Positions 43,109 to 50,397 of a stretch of 64,000 bases of DNA are shown one piece after another; the stretch's first letter is position 1; each line of letters starts with the position of its first letter. This stretch comes from Loktanella fryxellensis (GTDB lineage Bacteria; Pseudomonadota; Alphaproteobacteria; Rhodobacterales; Rhodobacteraceae): NCBI RefSeq assembly GCF_900110065.1, contig NZ_FOCI01000004.1, positions 62,001 to 126,000 of the forward strand. The letters run 5' to 3'. The notes beneath the pieces were generated by a model, which was not told the DNA's origin, searched no databases, and saw only the letters and a program-made list of their open reading frames with translations. The position numbers and the translations under genes were made by a program.

Positions 43109-44293
43109 ATGTTCGACACGCTGAAACCCCAACCCGCCGACAAGATCCTGTCCTTGATGCAGGCCTACAGGGCCGACCCCCGCGACACCAAGGTCGATCT
43201 GGGCGTGGGCGTCTACAAGGACGCCAGCGGCAACACACCCGTCATGCGCGCGGTGAAGGAGGCGGAGCGTCGCCTCGTCGCCGACCAGACGACCAAGGCC
43301 TATGTCGGCCTTGCCGGTGATCCGGCGTTCGCGGATGCGATGATCGACCTGCTCTTGGCCGACACCCTGCCCCGCGACCGCATCGCGGCCATCGCCACCC
43401 CCGGCGGCACCGGTGCGATCCGTCAGGCGCTGGAGATGGTGAAACTCGCCGCCCCCGGTGCCACCATCTGGATCAGCGACCCGAGCTGGCCGAACCACGC
43501 CTCCATCGTCAAGTTCCTCGGCCTGCCGATGCGCAGCTACCGCTACTTCGACGCCGACACGCGCGGCGTGGACATCGACGGCATGATCGCCGATCTGGGC
43601 ACGGTCGCCCCCGGCGACGTGGTTCTGCTGCATGGCTGCTGCCACAACCCGACGGGGGCCAATCCGACTGCCGACCAGTGGACCCGCATCGTTGCCACCC
43701 TGCAACAGGTTCAGGCCGTGCCGCTGGTCGATGTCGCCTATCAGGGCTTCGGCGACGGGCTGGATCAGGATGCGCAGGCGACCCGCGCCATCGCGGCCGC
43801 GTTTCCGAACCTGATGATCGCCGCGAGTTGCTCTAAGAATTTCGGCATCTACCGCGAACGCACCGGCATCCTGCTTGGTATCACCCGCGACAAGGATGAG
43901 ACGGCCCTGACGCAGGCCAACCTCAACTTCCTCAACCGCCAGAATTACAGCTTCCCCCCCGACCACGGCGCGCGGGTCGTCACGACCATCCTCACCGACC
44001 CTGCCCTGCGGGCGGAGTGGGAGGCGGAGCTGGAGGACACCCGCAACACCATGCTGACTCTGCGGCAGGCGCTGGCCGACGACCTGCGCCGCCTGTCCAA
44101 CGACGACCGCTTCGACTTCATCGCCCACCATCGCGGCATGTTCAGCCTGCTTGGCACCAGCGCCGACAAGGTCGAAGTGCTGCGCGCCGATCACGGCATC
44201 TACATGGTCAGCGACAGCCGGATGAACATCGCGGGCCTCAACGCCCGCACCGTGCCGATCCTCGCACAGGCGATCATCGACGCGGGCATCTGA
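43109..44293 (+). CDS. aromatic amino acid / aspartate aminotransferase (TyrB-like)
   Basis: Class I PLP aminotransferase of the AspC/TyrB group, 394 aa. It starts LKPQPADKILSLMQAYRADP, has GVGVYKDASGNTPVMRAV, the HGCCHNPTGANPT motif, the VDVAYQGFGDGLDQDA Asp/Tyr pair, and the PLP Lys in CSKNFGIYRERTG. Together with sseA upstream, a cysteine-to-mercaptopyruvate link is possible but not shown. The stop is followed 36 bases on by copy 3 of the hairpin element. Confidence 0.92.
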   Translation: MFDTLKPQPADKILSLMQAYRADPRDTKVDLGVGVYKDASGNTPVMRAVKEAERRLVADQTTKAYVGLAGDPAFADAMIDLLLADTLPRDRIAAIATPGGTGAIRQALEMVKLAAPGATIWISDPSWPNHASIVKFLGLPMRSYRYFDADTRGVDIDGMIADLGTVAPGDVVLLHGCCHNPTGANPTADQWTRIVATLQQVQAVPLVDVAYQGFGDGLDQDAQATRAIAAAFPNLMIAASCSKNFGIYRERTGILLGITRDKDETALTQANLNFLNRQNYSFPPDHGARVVTTILTDPALRAEWEAELEDTRNTMLTLRQALADDLRRLSNDDRFDFIAHHRGMFSLLGTSADKVEVLRADHGIYMVSDSRMNIAGLNARTVPILAQAIIDAGI

Positions 44294-44328
44294 TACCGCC
44301 CACCTCCGCCCACCCGCGCGTCCCCCGG

Positions 44329-44382
44329 CTTCCTCTGGTCAGAAATATCCCGGGGGACGGCGCAGCCGGGGGGCTGGCCCCC
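44329..44382. repeat. dispersed intergenic hairpin element, copy 3
   Basis: TTCCTCTGGTC, two bases, AAATATCCCGGGG, then GGGGG/CCCCC with a CTGG loop. Eight bases separate it from the 3' end of a possible small minus-strand gene (44390-44560), which would make this another convergent site. Confidence 0.8.
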
Positions 44383-44389
44383 TGCGCCC

Positions 44390-44560
44390 TCACACCATGT
44401 CCCAGGCGTCCGTGCCACCTGCCGGACCGCCGCGCACATGCGCGCCCTGCAGCGGCACGCCCACCTCTGCTGCACCTGCAAAATCGCCTTGCGATCCACA
44501 GCGCAACAACATACCAAAAAGGTAACCCATAACGACACAAAGAAACCCCTCCCATGTCAT
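44390..44560 (-). CDS. possible small membrane protein opposite the mclA leader
   Basis: A 56-codon frame beginning [20 protein letters not shown], with one hydrophobic helix followed by a polar Gly/Ala-rich tail. An AGGCGGA lies upstream. Its first codons overlap the start of mclA by seven bases on the opposite strand. Support comes from the hairpin element at its 3' end, as at other convergent gene pairs. Not recognised; could be chance. Confidence 0.35.
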   Translation of the reverse strand: MTWEGFLCVVMGYLFGMLLRCGSQGDFAGAAEVGVPLQGAHVRGGPAGGTDAWDMV

Positions 44561-45513
44561 TCCGCCTGCAGCCAACGCCCCCTGCCCGTCCGAACCGCTG
44601 CCAGCTGTTCGGCCCCGGATCGAACACCAAACTGTTCGCCAAGATGGCGGCGTCGGACGCCGACGTGATCAACCTCGACCTGGAGGACAGCGTGGCCCCC
44701 GCCGACAAGGATCAGGCCCGCGCGAACGTGATCGATGCCATCGGCAGCATCGACTGGGGCCGCAAGCACCTCAGCGCGCGGATCAACAGCCTCGACACGC
44801 CGTTCTGGTATCGCGACGTGGTGGACCTGCTGGAACAGGCGGGCGACCGCCTCGACCAGATCATGATCCCCAAGGTGGGCAACGCCGCCGACATCTATGC
44901 CGTCGATGCCCTCGTCACCGCGATCGAGGCCGCGAAGGGCCGCGCCAAGCGCATCGCCTTCGAGGTCATTATCGAATCCGCAGCGGGCCTCGTGAACGTG
45001 AACGAAATCGCAGCCAGCAGCCCCCGCCTGCAGGCCATGAGCCTCGGGGCCGCGGACTATGCCGCGTCCATGGGGATGCAGACCACGGGCATCGGCGGCA
45101 CGCAGGACGACTACTACATGCTGCAGGGCGAGGCGCGCCATTACAGCGATCCGTGGCACTGGTGCCAGACCGCCATCGTCGCCGCCTGTCGCACCCATGG
45201 ACTGCTGCCCGTCGACGGCCCCTTCGGTGATTTCTCCGACGACGAAGGCTACCGCGCGCAGGCCCGCCGCAGCGCCACGCTGGGCATGGTCGGCAAATGG
45301 GCGATCCATCCCCGCCAGATCGCGCTCGCCAACGAGGTCTTCACCCCGTCCAACGCCAAAGTGGCAGAAGCGCAGGCGATCCTCGACGCCATGACCGCCG
45401 CCAAGGCCCGCGGCGAAGGGGCGACGGTCTACAAGGGCCGCCTCGTGGACATCGCCAGCATCAAGCAGGCCGAGGTCATCGTGAACCAGTCCCGCATGAT
45501 CGCCGCCGGCTGA
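44554..45513 (+). CDS. mclA: L-malyl-CoA / beta-methylmalyl-CoA lyase
   Basis: Cleaves L-malyl-CoA to glyoxylate and acetyl-CoA and beta-methylmalyl-CoA to glyoxylate and propionyl-CoA; key to the ethylmalonyl-CoA pathway of acetate assimilation in Rhodobacteria. 319 aa, opening [20 protein letters not shown], with [48 protein letters not shown] and [19 protein letters not shown]. It closely follows the family. accA follows 94 bases later with its own promoter. Confidence 0.95.
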   Translation: MSFRLQPTPPARPNRCQLFGPGSNTKLFAKMAASDADVINLDLEDSVAPADKDQARANVIDAIGSIDWGRKHLSARINSLDTPFWYRDVVDLLEQAGDRLDQIMIPKVGNAADIYAVDALVTAIEAAKGRAKRIAFEVIIESAAGLVNVNEIAASSPRLQAMSLGAADYAASMGMQTTGIGGTQDDYYMLQGEARHYSDPWHWCQTAIVAACRTHGLLPVDGPFGDFSDDEGYRAQARRSATLGMVGKWAIHPRQIALANEVFTPSNAKVAEAQAILDAMTAAKARGEGATVYKGRLVDIASIKQAEVIVNQSRMIAAG

Positions 45514-45537
45514 CGGCGTCAACACGGGGGGCGGCCA

Positions 45538-45567
45538 TTGCAAACCGCGCCCCGGACCGCCTATATC
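45538..45567 (+). promoter_or_regulatory. putative accA promoter
   Basis: TTGCAA (45538-45543) and TATATC (45562-45567), 18-base spacer, 41 bases before the accA start. The same -10 as the SRP RNA promoter. Confidence 0.5.
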
Positions 45568-45607
45568 GGTGTCAGCGCCAGAGGTGCGCCGTGAACAAGG
45601 CAGGCCG

Positions 45608-46570
45608 ATGACACAGTATCTCGACTTCGAAAAACCCTTAGCCGAGATCGAAGGCAAGGCCGAGGAACTGCGCGCCATGGCGCGCGACAACGCCGGCATG
45701 GACGTCGAGAAAGAGGCGGCCGCCCTCGACCGCAAAAGCCGTGACCTGCTCAAGACCCTCTATGCCGGCCTGACGCCGTGGCGCAAATGCCAGGTCGCGC
45801 GTCACCCGGACCGGCCCCATAGCAAGGATTACATCGCCGCCCTGTTCACGGAGTTCACGCCGCTGGCGGGGGACCGGAACTTCGCCGACGACCATGCGAT
45901 CATGGGCGGCCTCGCCCGGCTGGATGGCCGCAGTGTCGTGGTGCTGGGCCATGAAAAGGGCAACGACACCAAATCCCGCATTGCCCACAACTTCGGCATG
46001 GCCCGCCCGGAAGGGTATCGCAAGGCGATCCGCCTGATGGAACTGGCCGACCGCTTCGGCCTGCCGGTGGTGACGCTGGTCGACACCCCCGGCGCCTATC
46101 CCGGCAAGGGCGCCGAGGAACGCGGCCAGTCCGAGGCGATTGCCCGCTCGACCGAAGCCTGCCTTGCCCTGAACGTGCCGCTGATCAGCGTCGTGATCGG
46201 CGAAGGTGGGTCCGGCGGCGCGGTGGCCTTCGCCACCGCCAACCGCGTGCTCATGCTGGAACACTCCATATATTCCGTCATCAGCCCCGAAGGCTGCGCC
46301 TCGATCCTGTGGAAGGACGCAGGAAAGACGCAAGAGGCTGCGGCCGCCCTGCGCCTGACCGCCCGGAACCTGCACGAACTCGGCGTCTGCGACCGGATCA
46401 TCCCCGAGCCGTTGGGCGGTGCACACCGCGATCCCGCCACCGCCATCGCGGCCGTGGGCAAGGCGCTGTCGGCCGTCCTCGCCGACCTCGACAAGACCCC
46501 AACCGACCAGATCCGCCGTGACCGCCGCCTAAAGTACCTCGCGCTGGGCAAGAAGGGTCTCGCGGCCTGA
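45608..46570 (+). CDS. accA: acetyl-CoA carboxylase carboxyltransferase subunit alpha
   Basis: Transfers carboxyl from biotin to acetyl-CoA, first step of fatty acid synthesis, with AccD. 320 aa. It starts [17 protein letters not shown], has the [11 protein letters not shown] segment, [18 protein letters not shown], the crotonase-like oxyanion loop [19 protein letters not shown] and [17 protein letters not shown]. Start at 45608 matches relatives; an ATG-like start at 45569 in frame would add 13 residues. Confidence 0.96.
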   Translation: MTQYLDFEKPLAEIEGKAEELRAMARDNAGMDVEKEAAALDRKSRDLLKTLYAGLTPWRKCQVARHPDRPHSKDYIAALFTEFTPLAGDRNFADDHAIMGGLARLDGRSVVVLGHEKGNDTKSRIAHNFGMARPEGYRKAIRLMELADRFGLPVVTLVDTPGAYPGKGAEERGQSEAIARSTEACLALNVPLISVVIGEGGSGGAVAFATANRVLMLEHSIYSVISPEGCASILWKDAGKTQEAAAALRLTARNLHELGVCDRIIPEPLGGAHRDPATAIAAVGKALSAVLADLDKTPTDQIRRDRRLKYLALGKKGLAA

Positions 46571-46633
46571 TCACTGACGGCCTGCGCCGCGGCCCCCTGG
46601 CATGACGGCAAGCCGGGCTGCGCCGTCCCCGGG

Positions 46634-46689
46634 CTTCTTCTGGTCATAAATATCCCGGGGGACGGCGCAGCCGGGGGGCAGCGCCCCCT
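46634..46689. repeat. dispersed intergenic hairpin element, copy 4
   Basis: TTCTTCTGGTC, two bases, AAATATCCCGGGG, then GGGGGC/GCCCCC with loop AGC. It lies 64 bases after the accA stop and 17 bases from the convergent plsC 3' end. Confidence 0.8.
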
Positions 46690-46705
46690 CTGCCCTCGCC
46701 GTTCA

Positions 46706-47497
46706 TCACACCGGCGCGCCGTCCTCGTCCGGCATGACGACGACCGGGCGCGTTGGAATGGCCAGCCCAGCTTCGCGGGCCAGCGTATCGGAAGCGGGTT
46801 CGATCGCCTCTTCCAGCACGGTCAGGAACTGCCGCAGCGGCACGCCCGGCGGGATGGGGTCGAGGAACTGGAACACCGCCGTGCCCGGCCTGCGATAGAT
46901 CCCGCGTTTGGGCCAGAACACGCCGATGTTGGTGGCCACGGGCACCACCGGCTGGCCAAGGTCGGCATAAAGGGCGGCCGTCCCCTTCTTGTAGGGCGCG
47001 ATCTGGCCGGGGCCGACGCGGGTGCCTTGCGGATAGATGCACAGCTGTCCGGGGGCCGCGTCGCCGGCCTTGACGCGCGCCAGCATATCCTTGATCGCGC
47101 GGCCCTTCTTGCCGCGATCCACGGGGATGCACCCAGCCTTGTAAGCAAACAGACCCAGCACCGGCGCCCACAGCAGCAACCGCTTCATGATGAACCGCGG
47201 ACGCGGCAGCAGCTGATAGATGAACATCACGTCCATGAACGACTGATGTTTCGCCGCGATCATGCAGCCGGTGACCGGTGGCGTGCCGCGCACCTCGAAC
47301 CGCAGACCGATCATCGGGCGGGCCAGCCGGATCACGAGGCGCGCATACATCTTGCACGTATTCATCGCACCGTCGCGGGTCAGCAGCGCATAGGGCAGGA
47401 ACAGCACGCCGACCACCGCCATCATCGCATAGATCACGACCGTAAAGGCAAGCGACCGCAGCCACTGGACGCCATACGCCAGGCCGGACTGTTTCAT
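46706..47497 (-). CDS. plsC: 1-acyl-sn-glycerol-3-phosphate acyltransferase (PlsC type)
   Basis: Inner-membrane lysophosphatidate acyltransferase, 263 aa. N-terminal helix (about 13-37), motif I KHQSFMD (HxxxxD), then CIPVDRGKKGR, IYPQGTRVGPGQ (motif III) and PVVPVATNIGVFW. The start at 47497 (MKQSGLAYGV) overlaps the ftsX stop by four bases, so it is translated with ftsEX. That coupling to cell division genes is unusual for E. coli but reasonable here. Confidence 0.92.
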   Translation of the reverse strand: MKQSGLAYGVQWLRSLAFTVVIYAMMAVVGVLFLPYALLTRDGAMNTCKMYARLVIRLARPMIGLRFEVRGTPPVTGCMIAAKHQSFMDVMFIYQLLPRPRFIMKRLLLWAPVLGLFAYKAGCIPVDRGKKGRAIKDMLARVKAGDAAPGQLCIYPQGTRVGPGQIAPYKKGTAALYADLGQPVVPVATNIGVFWPKRGIYRRPGTAVFQFLDPIPPGVPLRQFLTVLEEAIEPASDTLAREAGLAIPTRPVVVMPDEDGAPV

Positions 47498-48438
47498 GCT
47501 TCTGTCCTCAATGTGCGCAGCGCCGCGCTGCGGGTCGCCACGAAGGCCACGATGGCCGCCAGGGGCGGCACCAGCAGCGGCCACAGCCAGCCCGCCCCCT
47601 GGAAACCCAGATCGGTCAGGAACCCCGTCGCGTCGTCCCCGCCCGGCATCAGCGCGACCGCCAGCATCCCCGCGGCGGTGCCCGCCAGCGCCCCGGCCCC
47701 CGCCCGCAGGGTGAACCGCCGCACGAAGGCGCGCGCGATATAGGCGTCCCGCGCACCCACCAGCCGCATCACCCGGATCACCTGCGCATTGGCGGTCAGC
47801 GCCGATTGTGCGGCCAGCGTGATCATCGCCGCCGTCGCGGCCCCGATCAGCAGCAGCGCGGTCCAGCCCAGCGCCCGCAAACGATTGGCGGCGGCGACCA
47901 GCGGGTCCCGCCAGCGGGTGTGGTCGTCCAGCACGGCGCCCGGCACTTCGGCGGCCAGACGTGCGCGCAGACCGGTGGCGTCATAGCCGTCCGCATCTTC
48001 GACGATTTCGATCAGTTGCGGGATCGCCAGCGCATCCAGCGGCAGGTCCGGGCCGAACCACGGCTCCAGCAGCACCCGCGTCTCGTCGTCGGTCAGCGCG
48101 CGGGCGCTGGCGATGCCGGGGGTCTGCTCCAGCACGGTCAGCGCGGAGCGCACCTGTGCGTCCGCCTGATCCACCGGTGCGGAAATGCGCAGCGTCGCGG
48201 TGCGTGCGAGCTCGGCCGACCAACGATCCGCCAGCCGCCCCGTGGCCAGCGACAGCGCGATGGCAAAGACCGCAAGGAACGCCATCGCGCCTGCGGTGAA
48301 CACCGTCAGCCGCGCGGTATAGCCCGTGGGCGGCACGGTCCGGTCCGCCTGCGGATCGCCCACCAGCAGGGCCGCCGCCCGCTGCACCGCACCCAGCGCC
48401 CGGATCGCCAGGTCGCGGGGGTCGACGCGCCCGGTCAC
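47494..48438 (-). CDS. ftsX: cell division protein FtsX
   Basis: Inner-membrane partner of FtsE, which controls septal amidases. 314 aa, four hydrophobic segments (GAMAFLAVFAIALSLATG; ALLLIGAATAAMITLAAQSA; LAGTAAGMLAVALM; WLWPLLVPPLAAIVAFVAT), with a periplasmic loop after the first (STATLRISAPVDQ). The VIRVMRLVGARDAYIARAFV stretch matches the cytoplasmic contact region. It overlaps ftsE and plsC by four bases each. Confidence 0.9.
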   Translation of the reverse strand: MTGRVDPRDLAIRALGAVQRAAALLVGDPQADRTVPPTGYTARLTVFTAGAMAFLAVFAIALSLATGRLADRWSAELARTATLRISAPVDQADAQVRSALTVLEQTPGIASARALTDDETRVLLEPWFGPDLPLDALAIPQLIEIVEDADGYDATGLRARLAAEVPGAVLDDHTRWRDPLVAAANRLRALGWTALLLIGAATAAMITLAAQSALTANAQVIRVMRLVGARDAYIARAFVRRFTLRAGAGALAGTAAGMLAVALMPGGDDATGFLTDLGFQGAGWLWPLLVPPLAAIVAFVATRSAALRTLRTEA

Positions 48439-49106
48439 AGCGCCGCCCCCGCCTGCAGGCGCCCATCCTTGAGCCGCAGGACCGATGCGCTGACCTGCGC
48501 CTTGGCGGCGCGGATCAGGTTCATGTCATGCGTCGCGATCAGCACCGTCTTGCCCATCCGGTTCAGCTCCACCAGCAGGGTCAGAAGGCGCTGCGACATC
48601 TCCCAGTCCACGTTGCCGGTGGGCTCATCTGCGATGATGACATCGGGCGAGGTGATGACCGCCCGCGCCAGCGCGGCGCGCTGCCGCTCTCCGCCCGACA
48701 GTTGCGGCGGCAGTTGCGCCGCCTGCGCCGTCAGGCCAACCCAGGCCAGCAGATCGTCGAGGTTGCCCTGCGCCTCCATGCTGCGGCCCGCGACCTGCAG
48801 GGGCAGCGCGATGTTGTCGGCCAGTGGCAGATGGTCCAGGAACTGGCAGTCCTGATGCACGACCCCGATCCGGCGGCGGGCCATCGCCACGTCGTCGCGG
48901 GTCATGGCCTGCGCATCCGCGCCGAACAGGTTCACGCGGCCGGCGGTCGCCCGCAGATCGCCGTAGCACAGCCGCAGCAGCGTCGTCTTGCCCGCCCCGG
49001 ACGGCCCGGTCAGGAACTGGAACGACCCTGCTGCAAGGCTCAGCGTCAGGCCAGCGAACAGCTCTGCCCCGCCATAGCTGTAGGCCACGTCTTGCAGCTC
49101 GATCAC
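48435..49106 (-). CDS. ftsE: cell division ATP-binding protein FtsE
   Basis: ABC ATPase of FtsEX, 223 aa. Walker A GPSGAGKTTLLRL, LSGGERQRAALARAV, Walker B VIIADEPTGNVDWEM, H-loop LIATHDMNLI. The start is the GTG at 49106 (VIELQDVAYSYGG), set by a perfect AAGGAGG 8 bases upstream; the ATG at 49136 further up would add ten atypical residues. FtsE-family proteins begin with IEL at this point. Confidence 0.93.
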   Translation of the reverse strand: MIELQDVAYSYGGAELFAGLTLSLAAGSFQFLTGPSGAGKTTLLRLCYGDLRATAGRVNLFGADAQAMTRDDVAMARRRIGVVHQDCQFLDHLPLADNIALPLQVAGRSMEAQGNLDDLLAWVGLTAQAAQLPPQLSGGERQRAALARAVITSPDVIIADEPTGNVDWEMSQRLLTLLVELNRMGKTVLIATHDMNLIRAAKAQVSASVLRLKDGRLQAGAAL

Positions 49107-49114
49107 CCGGGGGT

Positions 49115-49121
49115 CCTCCTT
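49115..49121 (-). promoter_or_regulatory. ribosome binding site of ftsE
   Basis: AAGGAGG on the minus strand, 8 bases before a GTG codon. It decides the ftsE start over the upstream in-frame ATG. Confidence 0.85.
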
Positions 49122-49138
49122 GGCGCGCTGATCCATCT

Positions 49139-49166
49139 TTTGCCCAAATCTGCAACAGGTTACAAT
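49139..49166 (+). promoter_or_regulatory. possible promoter of the zinc-ribbon gene
   Basis: TTTGCC (49139-49144) and TACAAT (49161-49166), 16-base spacer. The -10 is good. It lies about 112 bases before the ATG, so the leader would be long. Confidence 0.35.
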
Positions 49167-49278
49167 GCAATCACGTGCGCACCCGGCGCAAATCCTTGGC
49201 GGCGGCGGGCCACGGGGATAGAGAAGGCAGGCTTGCGGTGCCGTCCGGCGCCGTGGCTGGTGCAAAGGAGCGAACGCG

Positions 49279-50097
49279 ATGCGGCTGATCTGTCCGAACT
49301 GCGGCGCGCAGTACGATGTCGCCGACGATGCCATCCCCGACGAGGGGCGCGACGTGCAGTGTTCCAACTGCGGTCACACATGGTTCGAGTCGCCCGATGC
49401 ACCGACGGGCGCCGAGGATGACGCGCAGGACGACACACCTTTTGCCATACCGCAGACGCCACCAGCACCGGACGCGGCACCCCGCGCCTCCGTAACGCCG
49501 CCGTCACCGACGCCCCCACAGCCCACGGCGATGCGCCAACAGCTTGACCCGTCGATCGCCGACATCCTGCGCGAGGAGGCCGCCCGTGAAGAGGCTGTGC
49601 GCCGCGCCGAGACACGTGACATGCCCGAACGGCAGGACGAGCTGCCGCTGTCGGCCCCGGCGCGCGCGCGTCGCAGCAGTCCCGACACTGGCACACCGCC
49701 CGCGACGCTGTCCGCTGCACCCGCCGTCACCTCGCCTGCGCCAACCCCGGCACCGACGGTGGCCGCAGCCACGACGGCCGGTGCCCGGCGCGAGATGTTC
49801 CCCGACATCGAGGAAATCAATTCCACCCTGCGATCCAGCGCGGACCGGGATTCGTTGTCGCTGTCGTCCGGTGCCATAGCCGAGCAGGACCGTCGGTCCG
49901 GCCGCATCGGGTTCTTCGGCACGCTGTTCGTCTTCGCCCTTCTGGTCCTGGTCTATGCCAATGCGGACACCATCGCAGAGGCGATGCCCGCTCTGGCGGG
50001 ACCGCTGGACGCCTTTGCCACCAGTATCGACCAGGCGCGGATCCGTCTGGATACGTGGGTGCAGGGGCTTCTGAGCGAGACGCAGGGGACACCGTAA
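49279..50097 (+). CDS. zinc-ribbon membrane protein (MJ0042-type)
   Basis: A 272-aa protein with an N-terminal zinc ribbon (CPNCGAQYDV ... CSNCGHTWFE), a long Pro/Ala/Asp-rich linker of about 170 residues, one membrane helix (FFGTLFVFALLVLVYAN) and a short periplasmic tail. The ribbon motif YDVADDAIP matches the MJ0042 family, often found near cell division or secretion genes. Function unknown. The ATG has AAAGGAG upstream. Confidence 0.82.
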   Translation: MRLICPNCGAQYDVADDAIPDEGRDVQCSNCGHTWFESPDAPTGAEDDAQDDTPFAIPQTPPAPDAAPRASVTPPSPTPPQPTAMRQQLDPSIADILREEAAREEAVRRAETRDMPERQDELPLSAPARARRSSPDTGTPPATLSAAPAVTSPAPTPAPTVAAATTAGARREMFPDIEEINSTLRSSADRDSLSLSSGAIAEQDRRSGRIGFFGTLFVFALLVLVYANADTIAEAMPALAGPLDAFATSIDQARIRLDTWVQGLLSETQGTP

Positions 50098-50397
50098 AGA
50101 ACCATAGCGGTGCACCTCTCCGGTGTGGATGCGGGGTGCGGGGTGACCCCTCACGATCCAACGCAACGGGCGGTGCGCGTGGTCGGGCCGCACGCCCCAA
50201 CGCGTGGTTTCACCGCCGCCCGATGACCGCCGGGTCGCGATGCGAGCGGGGGTGTGGGGGAGTGTGGAAACTGCGAGCGCCCATCATGTGACCCGGCACA
50301 AACGACCGCCACGCCGCCGTTCGCACAACCTTCCCGCCGCACCGCGCCGGGGCCTGCGCTGCGGCGACTGCACGGTCCCGGCGCGACGACCGGACGG
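50098..50397. other. 300-base intergenic region between convergent genes
   Basis: GC-rich with no convincing gene. It contains short stems (CACC/GGTG, GGGG/CCCC) near 50113-50152, possibly the 3' end of the zinc-ribbon gene. Nothing else stands out. Confidence 0.45.
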
